Below, in pieces: positions 62,754-64,000 of a DNA stretch of 64,000 nt. Below the pieces are notes generated by a model. It was given only the letters and a program-made list of their open reading frames with translations, was not told the DNA's origin and did no database searches. Both the position numbers and the translations under genes were made by a program. Position 1 is the stretch's first letter; every line of letters begins with the position of its first letter. The DNA is from Allobosea sp. OK403 (GTDB lineage Bacteria > Pseudomonadota > Alphaproteobacteria > Rhizobiales > Beijerinckiaceae): positions 620,001 through 684,000 of the forward strand of contig NZ_FOQV01000002.1 of NCBI RefSeq assembly GCF_900113835.1, written 5' to 3'.

Positions 62754-63599
62754 TTATTCGACCGTGCGGCTCTCAGCGCCTGCCAGAGCGCCGCTCGCCA
62801 TATCCGCGAGGAAGCGCCTGACCTCCGGCACCGAGCCCTGGGCCGGCAGGTCCTCATGGTGGCCCGCCGGAAAGCGGATGAAGCGCTTGGGCGGGTTCGC
62901 CATCTCGTAAAGTGCCTGCCCCTGCCTGAACGGGATCACGCCGTCGCGCTCGCCATGCAGCACGAGCAGTGGCGCACGCACCCGCCCGATCACCGCCTCC
63001 GAGCGGAACTGATCCAGCATCACGAGCCGGATCGGCGCGTAAGGGTAAATCTCCTGCGCCACTGCGGCCGTCGAGAGATAGGGCGCCTCCAGGATGACCG
63101 CAGAGAGCGGGACCTCCGCCGCCAGCTGCAGCACGACGCCGGTGCCCAGCGATTCGCCATAGCCGACCAACCGCGCCGCGCCGAAACGCTCCGCCGCCTC
63201 GCCATAGGCGGCACGCGCATCGAGATGGATGCCTTCCTCCGTCGGGCTGCCGGTCGAGCCGCCATAGCCGCGATAATTCACCGCGAAGAGGCCGGTGCCA
63301 TCCTCCGTCAGCGCCCGGAAACGGGCCTGGCGGACGGGCCTGTCGAAATTGCCGGCATTGCCGTGGAAGTACAGCAGCACCGGCTTGCCTGCGCGCGGCG
63401 GCACGAGCCAGGCCACCAGCCGCTCGCCATCGGCCGTCGTCAGCGGAACCTCCACCGCGCCCGGCAGCTTCACTGACGCGATATCGGCACGCACCGGATC
63501 GCGCGGATACATCAGGTCACGCTGCCTGACGAAGAGGATGGCCAGCCCGGCGAGATAGAGCGCGCAGGCGACGAGCAGGAGGCGGCCGAGCAGTTTCAT
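62754..63599 (-). CDS. Membrane-anchored alpha/beta hydrolase
   Basis: A 281-residue serine hydrolase with one N-terminal membrane helix (LLGRLLLVACALYLAGLAILFV). Nucleophile elbow GYGESLG (about 127-133), the GNAGN oxyanion region and the C-terminal GHHEDLP His complete the triad with an Asp in HGERDGVIP. Substrate unknown. GGAGG nine bases upstream of ATG 63599 supports this start. Confidence 0.87.
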   Translation of the reverse strand: MKLLGRLLLVACALYLAGLAILFVRQRDLMYPRDPVRADIASVKLPGAVEVPLTTADGERLVAWLVPPRAGKPVLLYFHGNAGNFDRPVRQARFRALTEDGTGLFAVNYRGYGGSTGSPTEEGIHLDARAAYGEAAERFGAARLVGYGESLGTGVVLQLAAEVPLSAVILEAPYLSTAAVAQEIYPYAPIRLVMLDQFRSEAVIGRVRAPLLVLHGERDGVIPFRQGQALYEMANPPKRFIRFPAGHHEDLPAQGSVPEVRRFLADMASGALAGAESRTVE

Positions 63600-63640
63600 G
63601 CCGATCATCCTCCCCCGCCACCATGGCGGTCTCGCGACGC

Positions 63641-64000
63641 TCAATCGAGAACCTTGGCCATTTCCAGCGCGAAATTGCTGAAGCCGGCACGGCGATAGGC
63701 AGCCAGAGCCACCTCGTTGCCCTCCAGGACGCTCAGATGGAGCACCTTGCAGCCGGCCTCGCGGGCAAAACGCTCCGCCTCTGCCAGCAGGAGCTGCCCG
63801 ATCCCGGTTCCCCGGCAAGCGGCCGCGACCACGATGTTCTCGATATAGACATGGTCGCGCAAATGCTCGTGCACGAAGGGGCCGGTGCGCCCGAGCCGCA
63901 GCGCCAGATAGCCGACGACCTCATCGCCCTGCTGGACGACGATCTGGGCGCCGCCATGCTCGGCGGCCTTTTCCGCATCGTCAGCGAGGCAGGCAGCGGC
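63641..64000 (-). CDS. GNAT-family N-acetyltransferase (5' end outside the window)
   Basis: Partial protein open to the window edge, so the true start lies beyond 64000. The visible 119 residues show the GNAT core: ENIVVAAACRGTGIGQLLL (acetyl-CoA binding R-x2-G-x-G/A loop) and LSVLEGNEVALAAYRRAGF. A GTG at 63874 exists inside but would drop the first two strands (QIVVQQGDEVVGYLALRLG upstream belongs to the domain). Confidence 0.82.
   Translation of the reverse strand, partial: AAACLADDAEKAAEHGGAQIVVQQGDEVVGYLALRLGRTGPFVHEHLRDHVYIENIVVAAACRGTGIGQLLLAEAERFAREAGCKVLHLSVLEGNEVALAAYRRAGFSNFALEMAKVLD

Overview
The window is high-GC (roughly two-thirds G+C) chromosomal DNA of an alphaproteobacterium, most likely a Hyphomicrobiales member of the Bosea/Methylobacterium kind. 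The signs are a ruv-ybgC-tol-pal neighbourhood, a 6S RNA directly before the 5-formyltetrahydrofolate cyclo-ligase gene, order-typical DUF proteins (DUF1013/TrcR, DUF1465/RcdA, DUF1192, DUF2852, DUF4164, paired DUF465), a ribosomal protein L31 without zinc ligands, and dispersed intergenic palindromes of a Rhizobiales type. The genus is a guess; the class is firm. I see no prophage, insertion sequence, CRISPR array, tRNA or rRNA.

1-17 kb: On the minus strand lies a broken-up ancestral cluster: ruvC, ruvA, a GNAT gene, ruvB, a secreted protein, (a divergent two-domain glycosyltransferase), ybgC, tetR, a DUF3658-like gene, a DUF2852 gene, tolQ-tolR-tolA-tolB and pal. A TSUP permease gene sits between ruvC and yebC. 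A soluble globin-coupled chemoreceptor and a YmdB-type phosphoesterase follow.

17-28 kb: 5-FTHF cyclo-ligase with 6S RNA, a TetR/MFS pair with a palindromic operator, zapA and a DUF4164 coiled-coil gene, then a central-carbon block: tkt, gap, a small membrane protein gene, pgk, a small coiled-coil gene, fba, and a small tyrosine phosphatase.

28-37 kb: A TRAP transporter (DctM, DctQ, DctP), an SDR and a fumarylacetoacetase-family hydrolase form one minus-strand operon opposite a GntR regulator and an EthD-like gene. This reads as an uptake-and-degradation system for an unknown organic acid. A coupled BenE / ThiE-like / Sel1 operon follows.

37-46 kb: Inositol monophosphatase, an ExbB/MotA-like plus OmpA-like stator pair, a tandem universal stress protein, a small cytochrome c whose ribosome binding site is locked in a hairpin, a LysR / cyclase / DUF1989 cluster, and an ABC exporter.

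46-50 kb: rpmE, rcdA (adaptor for CtrA proteolysis), a candidate small RNA with CtrA-like and CcrM (GANTC) sites in front of it, a DUF1192 gene, a quinone oxidoreductase, and trcR. Two predicted cell-cycle regulators and CtrA-like boxes within about 3 kb make this the most interesting stretch.

50-64 kb: A membrane chemoreceptor, an MBL hydrolase, propionyl-CoA synthetase, a second TSUP permease, an acyl-CoA synthetase, YidB and GlsB/YeaQ stress-type proteins, divergent DUF465 genes, purE-purK, rpsU, a TPR lipoprotein, an alpha/beta hydrolase and a GNAT gene cut by the window end.

Intergenic DNA is unusually rich in imperfect palindromes of at least four families. Two copies of one of them (about 4.9 and 7.05 kb) differ by compensatory changes in their arms.
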